64,000 nt of DNA from the NCBI GenBank assembly GCA_016705245.1, contig JADIYM010000003.1, positions 310,001 to 374,000 on the forward strand. Reading direction: 5' to 3'. Under the pieces are notes generated by a model, which had not been told where the DNA came from, did not search any database, and worked only from the letters and a program-made list of their open reading frames with translations. Below, one piece after another: positions 15,290 through 24,014 of this stretch (position 1 is its first letter; every line of letters begins with the position of its first letter). Position numbers and translations under genes: made by a program. The DNA comes from Blastocatellia bacterium (GTDB lineage: Bacteria; Acidobacteriota; Blastocatellia; UBA7656; JADIYM01).

Positions 15290-17380
15290 ATGGACCACCC
15301 CCCCTTGAATGAATTCATGCCCCCCGCCTGCAGCCGCAGGACGCAATCATTTCCGCGAGCAATCGTCGGCGGCACGAGTGTTGCCCTGGTGATTCTTTCG
15401 CTGGCCTTTCCGACCAAGGCGGCCCCGATGAATCACGCGGTCGCCACCTCTCCCGCCGCCATCACGGCGCCGGCCGCCGGAAAATCCGGCAAGGACCTGA
15501 TAGGTGCGATGCGAAAGGCGACCGCCTTCATCGGCAAGGCCGCCAAGGACGCAAGCCCCGCGCCAGTCAATCCGAAGACCAAGGACCAGCAGCCGTTCTT
15601 CGCCGCGCTCAAGAAAACGAACAAGAACATCAAGGCCCTCACCAAGGCAGCAACCGCCAAGAACGACAAGGCACTGCAGAAGGCGCTCGGCCGGACCGGC
15701 AAGTCCGTCAATTCGATGAAGTCCGCCTGGAGGTTGACCGGAGTCAACAATGCCAAAATCGCCGACGGCATCAAGAAACTCGACGGCGCCTACGCCGCCT
15801 ACCAGAAGAACTTCAGCAAGGCTGGCCTGCGCCGCAAGAAGGGAGGCCCGCTCTCGCCGAAGGAAACTCAGCAGGCCGCAGCCCTCAAGTCCAAGTATCA
15901 GGCATCGCTTGCCCCGCTCAAGGCGGCGCGCGATCGAGCCTCGAAGGGCAAGTTCGGAAAGTCGCCCTCGAAGCTCGCCGAGATCACGAATCTCATCGAC
16001 TCAGTATCGACGCTGATCGCCGTCGCCGGCGGCACGAGCGACTACTACTACGATCTGATCTACTTCGAGGACCAGTTCGTCGGCTCGTGGTACGGCGTCT
16101 CGTCGTACATGGCGATCTACGATCCAGTCTCGTACTCGGCATTCGAGACGTGTAACGCATCGTTCGTCGACGTGTCCTCCTACGTCGAGACGACGGTCGA
16201 GACCTCCTTCGAGTACACGACCGAGGAGTACTGGGCGAGCTACGAAGAGACGACCTTCGAGACGACCGAATCCTACGACGTTGAAATCACCGAGACCGAG
16301 ATCACTTCTTTCGAGGAATATTCGGAGGAATGGTCGCTCGAGGTGAGTTCCGACGAATACGACATAACCATGGGCGATGACGACGTGGCCCTGCTCGATC
16401 ACGATGACGACGGCGTCTTCGACGCAACGGATAACGACGACGACGGCGATGGCATCGATGACGCCAAGGACATGGATGATGACGACGACGGCATCATCGA
16501 CTCTCTTGAAGTCGACGCCGATGACGACGGCCTGGAAGATGCGATCGACGACGATGACGACAACGACGGCATCGACGACGACAACGACGGGGACGACGAC
16601 GGCGACGGCGTTGACGACGCGAAGGACAGTGATCGCGACAACGACAACGACGGCACAGCCGATGACAAGGATGCCGACGACGACAACGATGGCACGCCCG
16701 ACGCGAAGGACGAGGATGACGACGGCGACGGGCTAGACGACGACGAAGACTCCGACGACGACAATGACGGTGTCGATGACGGCGACGATGCCGATCACGA
16801 CAACGACGGTGACGGCACGCCGGACGACAGGGACACGGACGACGACGGCGATGGCACGCCCGATGCGACGGATACTGACGACGACGGCGACGGAACGGCC
16901 GACACCATGGACGAAGACGACAACAACGACGTCGGCGAGGACTCGGACGACGACGGTACGCCCGACGAGGCGGATACCGATGACGACGGCGACGGCACGC
17001 CCGACGCGTCCGATACCGATGACGACGGCGACGGTACGGCCGACACCGCAGAAGAAGACGAGGACGCAGACAACGACGGCGTGGACGACGCCGCGGACGC
17101 GGACGATGACAACGACGGCACGCCCGATGCCTCCGAGGGCGGTGACGACGGCGACGGCAACATGGGCGAACAGGACCCGGACGACGGCGGTGACGATCCA
17201 GGTGATGCCGACGACGGTGGCGACGAAGATCCGGGTGACGACGGCGGTGATGACGGTGCAGACGAGGATCCCGGAGACGATGGCGGAGACGACGGTGGTG
17301 ACGACGGCGGTGACGACGGTGGCGGAGACGACGGCGGTGACGACGGTGGCGGAGACGAAGAGCCTGAGCTCAGTCTGTAA
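15290..17380 (+). CDS. Secreted acidic protein with Lys-rich N-domain and thrombospondin type 3-like Asp repeats
   Basis: 696 aa, AAGGAG 8 nt upstream. A signal-like hydrophobic stretch lies at about residues 27-45 (VGGTSVALVILSLAFPTKA). Residues 60-240 are basic, Ala/Lys-rich and helical. Residues about 245-360 are Tyr/Ser/Thr/Glu-rich (TTVETSFEYTTEEYWASYEE). From about 365 to the end, calcium-binding TSP3-like units of the DxDxDGxxD type (DDDGDGTPDATD, DDDNDGTPDASE) repeat about 25 times and decay into GDDGG repeats. Expected role: Ca2+-binding surface or extracellular protein. No anchor motif follows the repeats. A strong terminator follows. Confidence 0.8.
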   Translation: MDHPPLNEFMPPACSRRTQSFPRAIVGGTSVALVILSLAFPTKAAPMNHAVATSPAAITAPAAGKSGKDLIGAMRKATAFIGKAAKDASPAPVNPKTKDQQPFFAALKKTNKNIKALTKAATAKNDKALQKALGRTGKSVNSMKSAWRLTGVNNAKIADGIKKLDGAYAAYQKNFSKAGLRRKKGGPLSPKETQQAAALKSKYQASLAPLKAARDRASKGKFGKSPSKLAEITNLIDSVSTLIAVAGGTSDYYYDLIYFEDQFVGSWYGVSSYMAIYDPVSYSAFETCNASFVDVSSYVETTVETSFEYTTEEYWASYEETTFETTESYDVEITETEITSFEEYSEEWSLEVSSDEYDITMGDDDVALLDHDDDGVFDATDNDDDGDGIDDAKDMDDDDDGIIDSLEVDADDDGLEDAIDDDDDNDGIDDDNDGDDDGDGVDDAKDSDRDNDNDGTADDKDADDDNDGTPDAKDEDDDGDGLDDDEDSDDDNDGVDDGDDADHDNDGDGTPDDRDTDDDGDGTPDATDTDDDGDGTADTMDEDDNNDVGEDSDDDGTPDEADTDDDGDGTPDASDTDDDGDGTADTAEEDEDADNDGVDDAADADDDNDGTPDASEGGDDGDGNMGEQDPDDGGDDPGDADDGGDEDPGDDGGDDGADEDPGDDGGDDGGDDGGDDGGGDDGGDDGGGDEEPELSL

Positions 17381-17437
17381 CCGAACTCAGCCGCACTCTC
17401 GGGTACCGCTCACTTCGAGGTGAGCGCTCGACGAAGC

Positions 17438-17470
17438 GAAGAAGGGCCACGCAGTCCGTGGCCCTTCTTC
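17438..17470. terminator. Bidirectional intrinsic terminator
   Basis: Arms GAAGAAGGGCCAC and GTGGCCCTTCTTC (13 bp, 7-nt loop) between convergent stops at 17380 and 17474. The A/T-rich stem base supplies a short T run in both directions. Confidence 0.85.
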
Positions 17471-17473
17471 CTG

Positions 17474-17941
17474 TCAGAAGAGATGCGCGAGTGCGCCTTT
17501 CGCCGCTAGTCGCGACAGCTCACCCGTCCAGGCCATCACGCCAATCTTCACGAACCACGCCAGCAAAAACACCGCGCCGAAGACGTGCGGGACCTTCCAT
17601 CGCATCATTCCGGCGTCGTACCTGGCGACTGCGTCCTTCCATCCCGCCAGGAGCGCGATGCTCCGAAGCCAGTAGACCGAGGCAAACGTGAACATTGCCG
17701 GCCCGAGTGCGTGGAACTGTCCGGCGCGGGTCAGCTCGCCCTTCGCCATCGCGCAGAAGCTCCGTGTCAGCCCGCACCCCGGACAAGGCAATCCCGTCGC
17801 CCGACGCACCGCACAGACGATGAAGCCGCCTTCGTCGTAGGGATGCCACACGACGCTCGCCACCAGTATGGCCGTGAGAAACACGAACCACCCGAGCTCC
17901 GCCGGTCCCATCCGCGCCCTGATTCGATCGAGAATTGTCAT
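17474..17941 (-). CDS. DUF2752 membrane protein
   Basis: 155 aa. The family signature GLPCPGCGLTRSFCAMA (about residues 50-66, a CPxCGLTR motif) is followed by hydrophobic helices; three to four transmembrane segments in all. The start ATG overlaps the stop of the upstream alpha/beta-hydrolase gene by 4 nt, so the two are translationally coupled. Molecular function of DUF2752 is unknown. Confidence 0.85.
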   Translation of the reverse strand: MTILDRIRARMGPAELGWFVFLTAILVASVVWHPYDEGGFIVCAVRRATGLPCPGCGLTRSFCAMAKGELTRAGQFHALGPAMFTFASVYWLRSIALLAGWKDAVARYDAGMMRWKVPHVFGAVFLLAWFVKIGVMAWTGELSRLAAKGALAHLF

Positions 17942-18749
17942 CGCGCGCCGTGTTCAAGAATGAACTGCGAAAGGGTCCGTGCAAACGCCTGCGGGTGCTC
18001 GAGCATCGGTAGCGGCCCCGATCCGTGTATCGTCGCAAAGTCGACATGTTCGAGCCTTTGAAAGAGCCCGCGCAACCCCTCGCGCGCCGCTTCGCGGTCT
18101 TCGCCACCCTGGATCAACAGCACCGGCATCGCGAGCTTCGCAATCGCCTCGTCGAATGCGACGGCCGACGCCGGATCCGAGGCCGCCGCGGCCGTCGTGT
18201 ATGCGACCCGCGCATCCACCTGCGAGTATTCGTCGAAAAGCTTCGTCCGGTGCGGCTCCGGCACGCGACGGTAGCTCCACGCAACGAGATTTCGCAGCAC
18301 CGGAAACGACCCGAGGTCCTGCAGGATCAGGCTCGCGGCCTGTCGAAACTTCGCAAGCTCGCCCGTCGCCTCCTCAATGCGCGCAGCTCCCCACCATCCG
18401 ACAATCGTCACCGTCTGGGCGATTTGCGGGTGCTGGCGCACGGCCATCGTCGCGATCCGGCCGCCCAGTTCGTGGCCGACTATGTGGGCGTCCAACGCGT
18501 CGGCCGCCTCGCAAACGAGCATGAGGTCGTCAGCGTGGTCGTCGAGCTCGCACGTCGCCGTCGGACGCAGCAACGAACGGCCAATGCCGCGCGGATCGAA
18601 CGTGATGCATCGGAACCGCTTCGACATGCGCTCGACCGCAAGCGTCCAGCAAGTCCGCGACATCGCCCATCCGCTCACGAACACGACCGGTGGGCCGTCG
18701 CCATCTGCTCCCACGAAAGCGTTCCGCTGGCGGTCTCGATCAACGGCAT
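17938..18749 (-). pseudogene. Alpha/beta hydrolase-fold protein with a frameshift near its N-terminus and no Ser nucleophile
   Basis: From about 18700 leftward the frame encodes a full alpha/beta-hydrolase core: GPPVVFVSGWAMS, FDPRGIGRS, the nucleophile elbow IVGHELGG, LLIQGGEDREAA and a late His (TIHGSGPLPMLEHP). The natural N-terminus (MPLIETASGTLSWEQM, ATG at 18749) lies in a neighbouring frame. One extra base in the GG run at 18701-18702 would join the two. The elbow has Glu (codon 18469-18471) in place of the usual Ser/Asp/Cys, so ordinary hydrolase activity is doubtful even if the frameshift is an assembly error. Coupled to DUF2752; divergent from mog. Confidence 0.7.
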
Positions 18750-18821
18750 GGCGGGAGTTCTTACCACAGAAGGCGACCTCGCGTGGCACCCGGCCACGAG
18801 GCCGATGCATAATCGACGGCG

Positions 18822-19325
18822 ATGTCGAAGCTTACCCCGCCTCCGGTTGCCGTCGCGATTACCGTCAGCGACTCGTGTTCTGCCGGCGAGCGCGAGGACG
18901 TGTCCGGTCTGGTGCTCCTGGACGCCCTGAAAACCTGGGGCGCGGTCATTCATTCGTATGAGTGCATTCCCGACGATCGTCCGACGATTGCCGGGCGCAT
19001 GCGCCACTTCGCTGACAGTGGCGACGTTGACCTCATCGTCACGACGGGCGGCACGGGCTTTGCCCCGCGCGATGTGACTCCCGAGGCGACTCGCGACGTT
19101 CTCGATCGCGAGGCGCCCGGCCTCGCCGAACTCATGCGTCTGCGAAGTCTCGAGAAGACGCCGATGGCAGCGCTCTCGCGCGCCGTGTGCGGCATTCGCG
19201 GCCGCACTGTGATCGTCAACCTTCCCGGCAGCCCGAAGGGCGTCGCCGAGACATTCGAGATCGTCAGCGGACCGCTTGGTCACGCCATCGAGCTCGCTTC
19301 CGAACGAAAGTCCCGACATGACTGA
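18822..19325 (+). CDS. MogA/MoaB-family molybdenum cofactor biosynthesis protein
   Basis: 167 aa. The MPT-binding fold is clear: VAVAITVSDSCSAGEREDVSG, DLIVTTGGTGFAPRDVTPEA (signature TTGGTG...DVTPEA), and VIVNLPGSPKGVAETFE. Family role: MogA adenylates molybdopterin before molybdate insertion; MoaB paralogs share the fold. The window contains no other moa/moe gene. The stop overlaps the hslO start by 8 nt, so the pair is co-transcribed. Confidence 0.88.
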   Translation: MSKLTPPPVAVAITVSDSCSAGEREDVSGLVLLDALKTWGAVIHSYECIPDDRPTIAGRMRHFADSGDVDLIVTTGGTGFAPRDVTPEATRDVLDREAPGLAELMRLRSLEKTPMAALSRAVCGIRGRTVIVNLPGSPKGVAETFEIVSGPLGHAIELASERKSRHD

Positions 19326-20214
19326 CCGCGTCATCTACGCAACGATTCCCGGGCTCGACGTCCGACTTCTGTCGAGCGTGACGACAGACCTCGTCGCCGA
19401 GGCGTGCGCCCGGCACCACACGACCCCAGCCGCCTCGGCTGCGCTCGGGCGAACGTTGACGGGCACCGGATTGCTCGCGATGACACAGAAGGAGCACGAG
19501 CGCACGACAGTGCAGTTCGTCTGTGACGGACCGATCGGCGGCATAGTCGCCGTCGCCGATGCGCGCGGTGACGTTCGCGGATACGTCCGCAACCCGACCG
19601 CCAATGCCGAGCCGGTTCTAGGCAAGCTCAACGTCGCCGGTGTCGTGGGCCGCGGCACCATGCACGTCGGACGGGAACTGGGCGCCGAAATCGGCCAGGG
19701 CCGAGAGCCCTACAACGGAATCGTCGAGATCACCTCTGGCGAGATCGGACTCGACTTCGCGTATTACCTGACCGTGTCGGAACAGATTCCGTCCGGTGTG
19801 AGTCTTGGCGTCTTCGTCCACATCGCGACGAACCGCGTCCTTGCGGCCGGTGGATTCATCATTCAGCTCATGCCCGGCACGAGTCGCGACGTCGAGGAGG
19901 ATCTCACGGCGCGCGTCGCCGCCGCGCCGCACGCGACTGAGATGATCCTCCAGGGTGCCTCGCCGCTCGAGATGCTCGAGACGGCACTGGGACATCTCGA
20001 GATCGAGGTGCTCGACGAGCGTGATCTCCAGTTTGCATGCAACTGCTCGCGCGAACGGTTTCTCGACAAGCTGGCGTCACTTCCGCGCGCGGATCTCGAG
20101 GAAATGGTCGCTGACGGAACTGGCGAGGTGCTCACCTGCCACGTCTGCACGCAGAGCTACACCGTTACGATCGACGACCTGCGCGCACTGCTGCCCGACG
20201 AACGCGTGCATTGA
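19318..20214 (+). CDS. hslO: Redox-regulated chaperone Hsp33
   Basis: 298 aa from the ATG at 19318. The N-terminal Hsp33 domain (MTDRVIYATIPGLDVRLL..., GRTLTGTGLLA) is followed by the zinc redox switch: FACNCSRERF (CxC) and LTCHVCTQSY (CxxC), all four ligands intact. Established role: the cysteines bind zinc when reduced; oxidation plus unfolding activates holdase function in the cytoplasm. Coupled to the MogA/MoaB gene; ends at a CTCCGTG hairpin. Confidence 0.95.
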   Translation: MTDRVIYATIPGLDVRLLSSVTTDLVAEACARHHTTPAASAALGRTLTGTGLLAMTQKEHERTTVQFVCDGPIGGIVAVADARGDVRGYVRNPTANAEPVLGKLNVAGVVGRGTMHVGRELGAEIGQGREPYNGIVEITSGEIGLDFAYYLTVSEQIPSGVSLGVFVHIATNRVLAAGGFIIQLMPGTSRDVEEDLTARVAAAPHATEMILQGASPLEMLETALGHLEIEVLDERDLQFACNCSRERFLDKLASLPRADLEEMVADGTGEVLTCHVCTQSYTVTIDDLRALLPDERVH

Positions 20215-20225
20215 GCCACTGAGTT

Positions 20226-20312
20226 CTCCGTGACTCCGCGCCTCCGTGCCTCTGTGTGCGAAGCTCTCGAGACGCTTCGCACACAGAGGCACGGAGGCAC
20301 GGAGTCACAGAG
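20226..20312. repeat. 39-bp near-perfect inverted repeat, CTCCGTG family
   Basis: Arms 20226-20264 and 20274-20312 match with two mismatches. The inner sequence TGTGTGCGAAGC / GCTTCGCACACA is shared with the 7237 element. It sits between convergent stops (20216 and 20326). Confidence 0.9.
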
Positions 20313-20325
20313 TGCACAGGGGCTG

Positions 20326-22626
20326 CTACTTCGCTATCGTGAAGGTGTAGACGGCGCCTTCCTCGTCCCCGCTGCGGACCGACGCGGTCCCGCCGTGCAA
20401 CTCGGCGACACGCCGGACGGCCGCCAGACCCATCCCGTTAGCCACGAGCGTTGGCCCGACGCTGTTCGGAAGGTGCACCACGTTGCGGGCAAGCGGACCG
20501 AAGAGAATCTCGGGATCCGTTTCGCCGATTCCCTTTCCGTTGTCCGTCAACTCCATTTCCCAGGCGTTTTCGCTCTCCCGCACGCGGACGTGCATCCACG
20601 CCCCCGGGCCATCCTTCTTGACTCGGGCAGCCTCGTCGAAGAGGTCGCGGAAAGCGCGCATCATCATCGCGCGATCCGCCCGAACCGTCGGCAGAGGGCC
20701 CGCCACGCGCAGTTCGACGCCGGGTCGCTGATTGGCGCGCCACGCTTCCTCGATCGTCGCCGCAAGCGGAATCTCCTGCACGTTCATCGTCGACGTGCCG
20801 AGCGCCGAGAGATCGACGAGGCCGTCGATCAATCCGGCAATCTGATCGGCATTTCGCTGCGTGAGCTCGAGGTAATGGAGCGCCGTCACGTCGGGAACGG
20901 CCTCTGCATATTTCATCCGGAACAGCTCGATCATGCCCTGAATCGACAGGATCGGCGTACGGAGGTCGTTCGCCAACGCGAGCAGGACGTCTTCGATGTT
21001 CCAGTCGCCGCGGGCCGCGACGGTCGCCGCAACTTCGGCGCGGTGCTCGACCTCCTCGGTGATGTTGTTGCCGATGAGGACTATCTCTTCGGCCGGGCCG
21101 CCCGGCGTCGCCGCCATCGGAATCAGTGAGAATCTCCAGTACGCCGCGCCGTGACGAAGTCCCTGGCAGTAGTACTCTTCGCTCGAGTAGGGTTCGCCGC
21201 TCGCAGTCACCTTCCTGAAGAGGTCCGAGAGTCCGGACGTCTCGGCACCGGGGGCGATTTCGATCAGCTTCGAGCCACGCACGTCGCGAGCGCGCCGTCG
21301 CTCTCCGAGCAACTCGAGGGCCGGCTCGTTTGCGTCCAGCATCCGGAACTCGCCGACGTCGAACAAGGCGACGCCGACCGTCCCCGATCCTTCGATGAGT
21401 CGCCGGAACCGTTCGGCCTTCGACTCCGCGTCGATCCGGTTCTGCTCCGCAGCGGTGCTCAACTCCTGAACGGTCGTGGACGCGGAAGCAAGCGACTGCT
21501 CTGTATTTCGCAATTGCTTCGTCAGGTCGGAGATGTTCGCCTCGGCGGCTTCGGCCCGCTCGACGGCGGCCTGCACCTCGGCCTCGAAGCGCTGTTCGTT
21601 CGACTTGTCACGTACGACGACAACGGCAGCCGTTGCGCGTCCATTGTCGAGCACCGGTTCCGCGTGCACTTCCACCGGGGCACGTGTTCCGTCGTAAGAG
21701 GTGGCGAACATTCCGCGCTCGTGGACGTGATGCCCTGCAAGCGCCATCGTGAGCGGCGATTCCTCGTCCGAAACCGGTTCGTCGTACCCGCCGTAGAGCG
21801 CGAGTCGCGACCGGTGTCCCTCCTCGCCGTAGTCGACCGACTCGACGACGCGGGCTGCTGCGAGGTTCGAGACCATGAGCTTCCCGTCTTCGCCAAAGAT
21901 TGCGACGGCATCCGGAATCTGGTCCAGAACGGCGCGGATCAATCCCATGTCGAGACCGGTACTGGCGGCGGGCGCGGGTCGGCCGGATCGCAGTGCAAGG
22001 AAAAATCCGAGCAGACAGGCCGAGACGACGAGCCCGTAGCCGAGAAACGTGCGGATCGGTCGCGAGCCCTCGGCGGCGGCCGCGGCGTCGAGACGCGCCT
22101 GGCGGGCCTCCTTGACGGCAGCTTCGAGCGACTTTCGCTCCTTTATCATGTCCTGGAGCGGATCCTCGGGACCCATTCGGGCCATGACGGCAGTACTATT
22201 CGACTCGCTCCGCGCCGCCTTGAACCATTCGTCGGCGAAACCAGTCCAGCTCTCTGCCGCCGTCGCGAAGGTCTCGGCAGCCTCCTTCGGGACGCGATCC
22301 GCCTTCTGGGCGACGGAGCGCAGGTCGGCGATCGCCCTTGCCGACTCGGCGCGCTTTTCTTCGAAGGACTTCGCATCGGCCGGCCGTCCCTGCAATACGA
22401 AGAGACGCAGCAATCGGTCCGAGTCCGCGATGTCGCGCTCGACGATGCTCGCCTGGGCATAGAGCGGGTCGATCCAGTCGGACAGCGCCGAGTCGACTCG
22501 GCCGGGCGCGCTCCAGAGAATCCAGGCTCCGAGCAGGGCAAGCAAGGCGATGGCGAGCGCGCAAGCGAGGGCGACGGTTCGTGAAGCAGCCGCCGCGTCG
22601 CGCCTGGGTGCATCCAGGTTCGACAT
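20326..22626 (-). CDS. PAS-domain sensor protein with degenerate histidine-kinase core
   Basis: 766 aa from the ATG at 22626 (GGAGG about 12 nt upstream). TM1 at about 20-40, a helical periplasmic sensor region (about 45-190), TM2 at about 200-222, PAS domain (AVLDQIPDAVAIFGEDGK), a coiled coil (about 350-415), a second PAS (FRRLIEGSGTVGVALFD), a HisKA-like helix pair and a HATPase domain ending GMGLAAVRRVAELHGG. The phosphoacceptor position reads ALANDLRTPILS: Asn553 replaces His. The N-box (DLFDEAARV) lacks its Asn. The G1 box DNGKGIG is retained. Predicted to lack autophosphorylation; may act as a signalling scaffold. No response regulator adjacent. Confidence 0.85.
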   Translation of the reverse strand: MSNLDAPRRDAAAASRTVALACALAIALLALLGAWILWSAPGRVDSALSDWIDPLYAQASIVERDIADSDRLLRLFVLQGRPADAKSFEEKRAESARAIADLRSVAQKADRVPKEAAETFATAAESWTGFADEWFKAARSESNSTAVMARMGPEDPLQDMIKERKSLEAAVKEARQARLDAAAAAEGSRPIRTFLGYGLVVSACLLGFFLALRSGRPAPAASTGLDMGLIRAVLDQIPDAVAIFGEDGKLMVSNLAAARVVESVDYGEEGHRSRLALYGGYDEPVSDEESPLTMALAGHHVHERGMFATSYDGTRAPVEVHAEPVLDNGRATAAVVVVRDKSNEQRFEAEVQAAVERAEAAEANISDLTKQLRNTEQSLASASTTVQELSTAAEQNRIDAESKAERFRRLIEGSGTVGVALFDVGEFRMLDANEPALELLGERRRARDVRGSKLIEIAPGAETSGLSDLFRKVTASGEPYSSEEYYCQGLRHGAAYWRFSLIPMAATPGGPAEEIVLIGNNITEEVEHRAEVAATVAARGDWNIEDVLLALANDLRTPILSIQGMIELFRMKYAEAVPDVTALHYLELTQRNADQIAGLIDGLVDLSALGTSTMNVQEIPLAATIEEAWRANQRPGVELRVAGPLPTVRADRAMMMRAFRDLFDEAARVKKDGPGAWMHVRVRESENAWEMELTDNGKGIGETDPEILFGPLARNVVHLPNSVGPTLVANGMGLAAVRRVAELHGGTASVRSGDEEGAVYTFTIAK

Positions 22627-22957
22627 GACCGAGGGATTCCTCCTGAGTCGCAAGCTCTTCCAGTTGGATAGAGCTCGTCGTGATCCGTCTTGGTGCTGAG
22701 CGTGAAGTGGTCCCGTTATAACAAGTCGGCGGGAAGATAGCTAGGACGAGGCGCCGTGTGCCAGGGGATCGGCGCACCGCCCGCAATCCCCGCAACTCTT
22801 CGCGGCAATGCACTTCAGGTCATTGCTCCGAACGGCCACGACCCGCAGTCGAAACTAATCCCAGTCCCCCGCAACGGCCTGGCTGTTCCGTGCGAGAGTC
22901 CTTACCGACCCGTCCATTGGTTCGTCACAGAAGGCGGCAACTTCCCTTGTGGCGATT

Positions 22958-23080
22958 TCAGAACCGCGAGCGGTAGCGAGCGGCCTGCGGACGGTCGTAC
23001 AAGACTCTTCACCGGCCTGCTCGTAGACGGGACGGCCTGATGCTTGCGCCTTTCCGCAGGCCGCTCGCTGATCGAACCCT
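22958..23080. repeat. REPIN-like element, GTAGC family
   Basis: Left end TCAGAACCGCGAGCGGTAGC with continuation GAGCGGCCTGCGGAC; right end TCCGCAGGCCGCTCGCTGAT, partly decayed. The same outer sequence starts the elements at 11595 and 30775. Confidence 0.7.
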
Positions 23081-23130
23081 CTACGCGGTAGGTAACTGGA
23101 ACGTGACAATCGGCGTGGCGCGCTGGGGCG

Positions 23131-23254
23131 CGACCCGCTCGCTATCGCTCGCGGTACTGATCCTGCCACGACATGCATGGCGACATGCCTGGCGCGACCT
23201 GAAGGGCAAAGTCCGGTGTGAGAGGATCAGTACCGCGAGCGATAGCGAGCGGGT
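23131..23254. repeat. REPIN-like element, GATAGC variant, perfect 32-bp ends
   Basis: Arms 23131-23164 (CGACCCGCTCGCTATCGCTC...) and 23223-23254 (...GAGCGATAGCGAGCGGGT) are exact reverse complements over 32 bp around a 58-nt loop containing ATGCATGGCGACATGC. GATAGC replaces the usual GGTAGC centre in both arms, as compensated evolution would give. Confidence 0.85.
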
Positions 23255-23395
23255 TCCCCTCCCACCAGATAGAAACCTCTTCGCGACCGCTCGCGGATCT
23301 GTAACTCGAGGCGGCCGACAGTGCATAGCCTGGCGCACGAGACTCGCGGAAGGGAATGTGACGAACCCCTGATCGTCTCTGCAACACGAACGTCG

Positions 23396-23940
23396 TCAGG
23401 CCGACGCCGAGATCTGTTCGTCACGGAAGAGGTACTTACGCCACTCCGGACGGCCGTCCGCGGCACCCTCGAGGATCGCGAGATCCAGGTCGTACATGAA
23501 CGCCGCTGGTTCGGAAAGCAGCGGCATTCTCGCCTCGAGAGGCGTGCGGTTGCCTTTTCGCGAATTGCACGGGACGCAGGCCGCCGCCAGGTTCTCGGGC
23601 GACGTATGTCCGCCGCGGGACCTCGGGAGGATGTGATCGAGCGTGAGAGTCTTTGCCGATCCGTGTCCGCCGCAGTATTGGCAAACGAATCGGTCGCGGA
23701 AGAGAACCTTGGACCGGAGGCTGCCTGATGAACGGCGGTGTCGGCCACGAATGTACCGGGCAAGACGAATCACTCCGGGCACCGGATACGACGCGTGAAC
23801 CGACCTCAGGATGCGGTCGCCGTCCGCCTCAACCATCTGCGCCGCGCCCTTGAAAACGAGTCGAACGGCGCGGGGACCGATACGAGCCCGAGCGGCTCGT
23901 ACGATGCATTGAGCAGGAGTACCCGTCGATTCAGGATCAT
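23396..23940 (-). pseudogene. HNH endonuclease family gene, frameshifted in a GGGG run
   Basis: The ATG at 23940 (GGGAG upstream) starts the canonical N-terminus MILNRRVLLLNASYEPLGL, which leaves frame at the G run 23872-23875. One extra base there would give continuous translation into RAVRLVFKGAAQMVEADG and the HNH core: FVCQYCGG, LTLDHILPRSRGGHTSPENL and CVPCNSRKGN (two CxxC-type zinc knuckles around the DH catalytic pair). About 181 residues if repaired. The function of this widespread stand-alone family is unresolved. Because the rest is perfectly conserved, an assembly indel is more likely than a dead gene. Confidence 0.8.
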
Positions 23941-24014
23941 CGGTCACTCCCTTCATAAGCGATGTTCCCGCCTCGATGCAACTCTGCTCGGCCACGAAGC
24001 GATACCAAGATGGG

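Larger units (their letters stand above)
22627..23395. other. 769-nt intergenic region with two REPIN-like elements
   Basis: No coding signal. The first 100 nt probably hold the promoter of the sensor gene (TTATAACA-type AT-rich patch near 22717). Two terminal-inverted-repeat elements occupy 22958-23080 and 23131-23254, and a further half-copy (ACCGCTCGCGGATCTGTAAC) lies near 23287-23306. Confidence 0.7.

Noticed and set aside
16399..17163. Ser/Pro-rich frames opposite the Asp-rich repeats
   Set aside because: They are the complement of GAC/GAT Asp codons; the plus-strand frame has signal peptide, ribosome-binding site and TSP3 motifs.
21151..22584. 477-codon frame opposite the sensor protein
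   Set aside because: Antisense shadow; the PAS/HATPase protein on the other strand explains the region.
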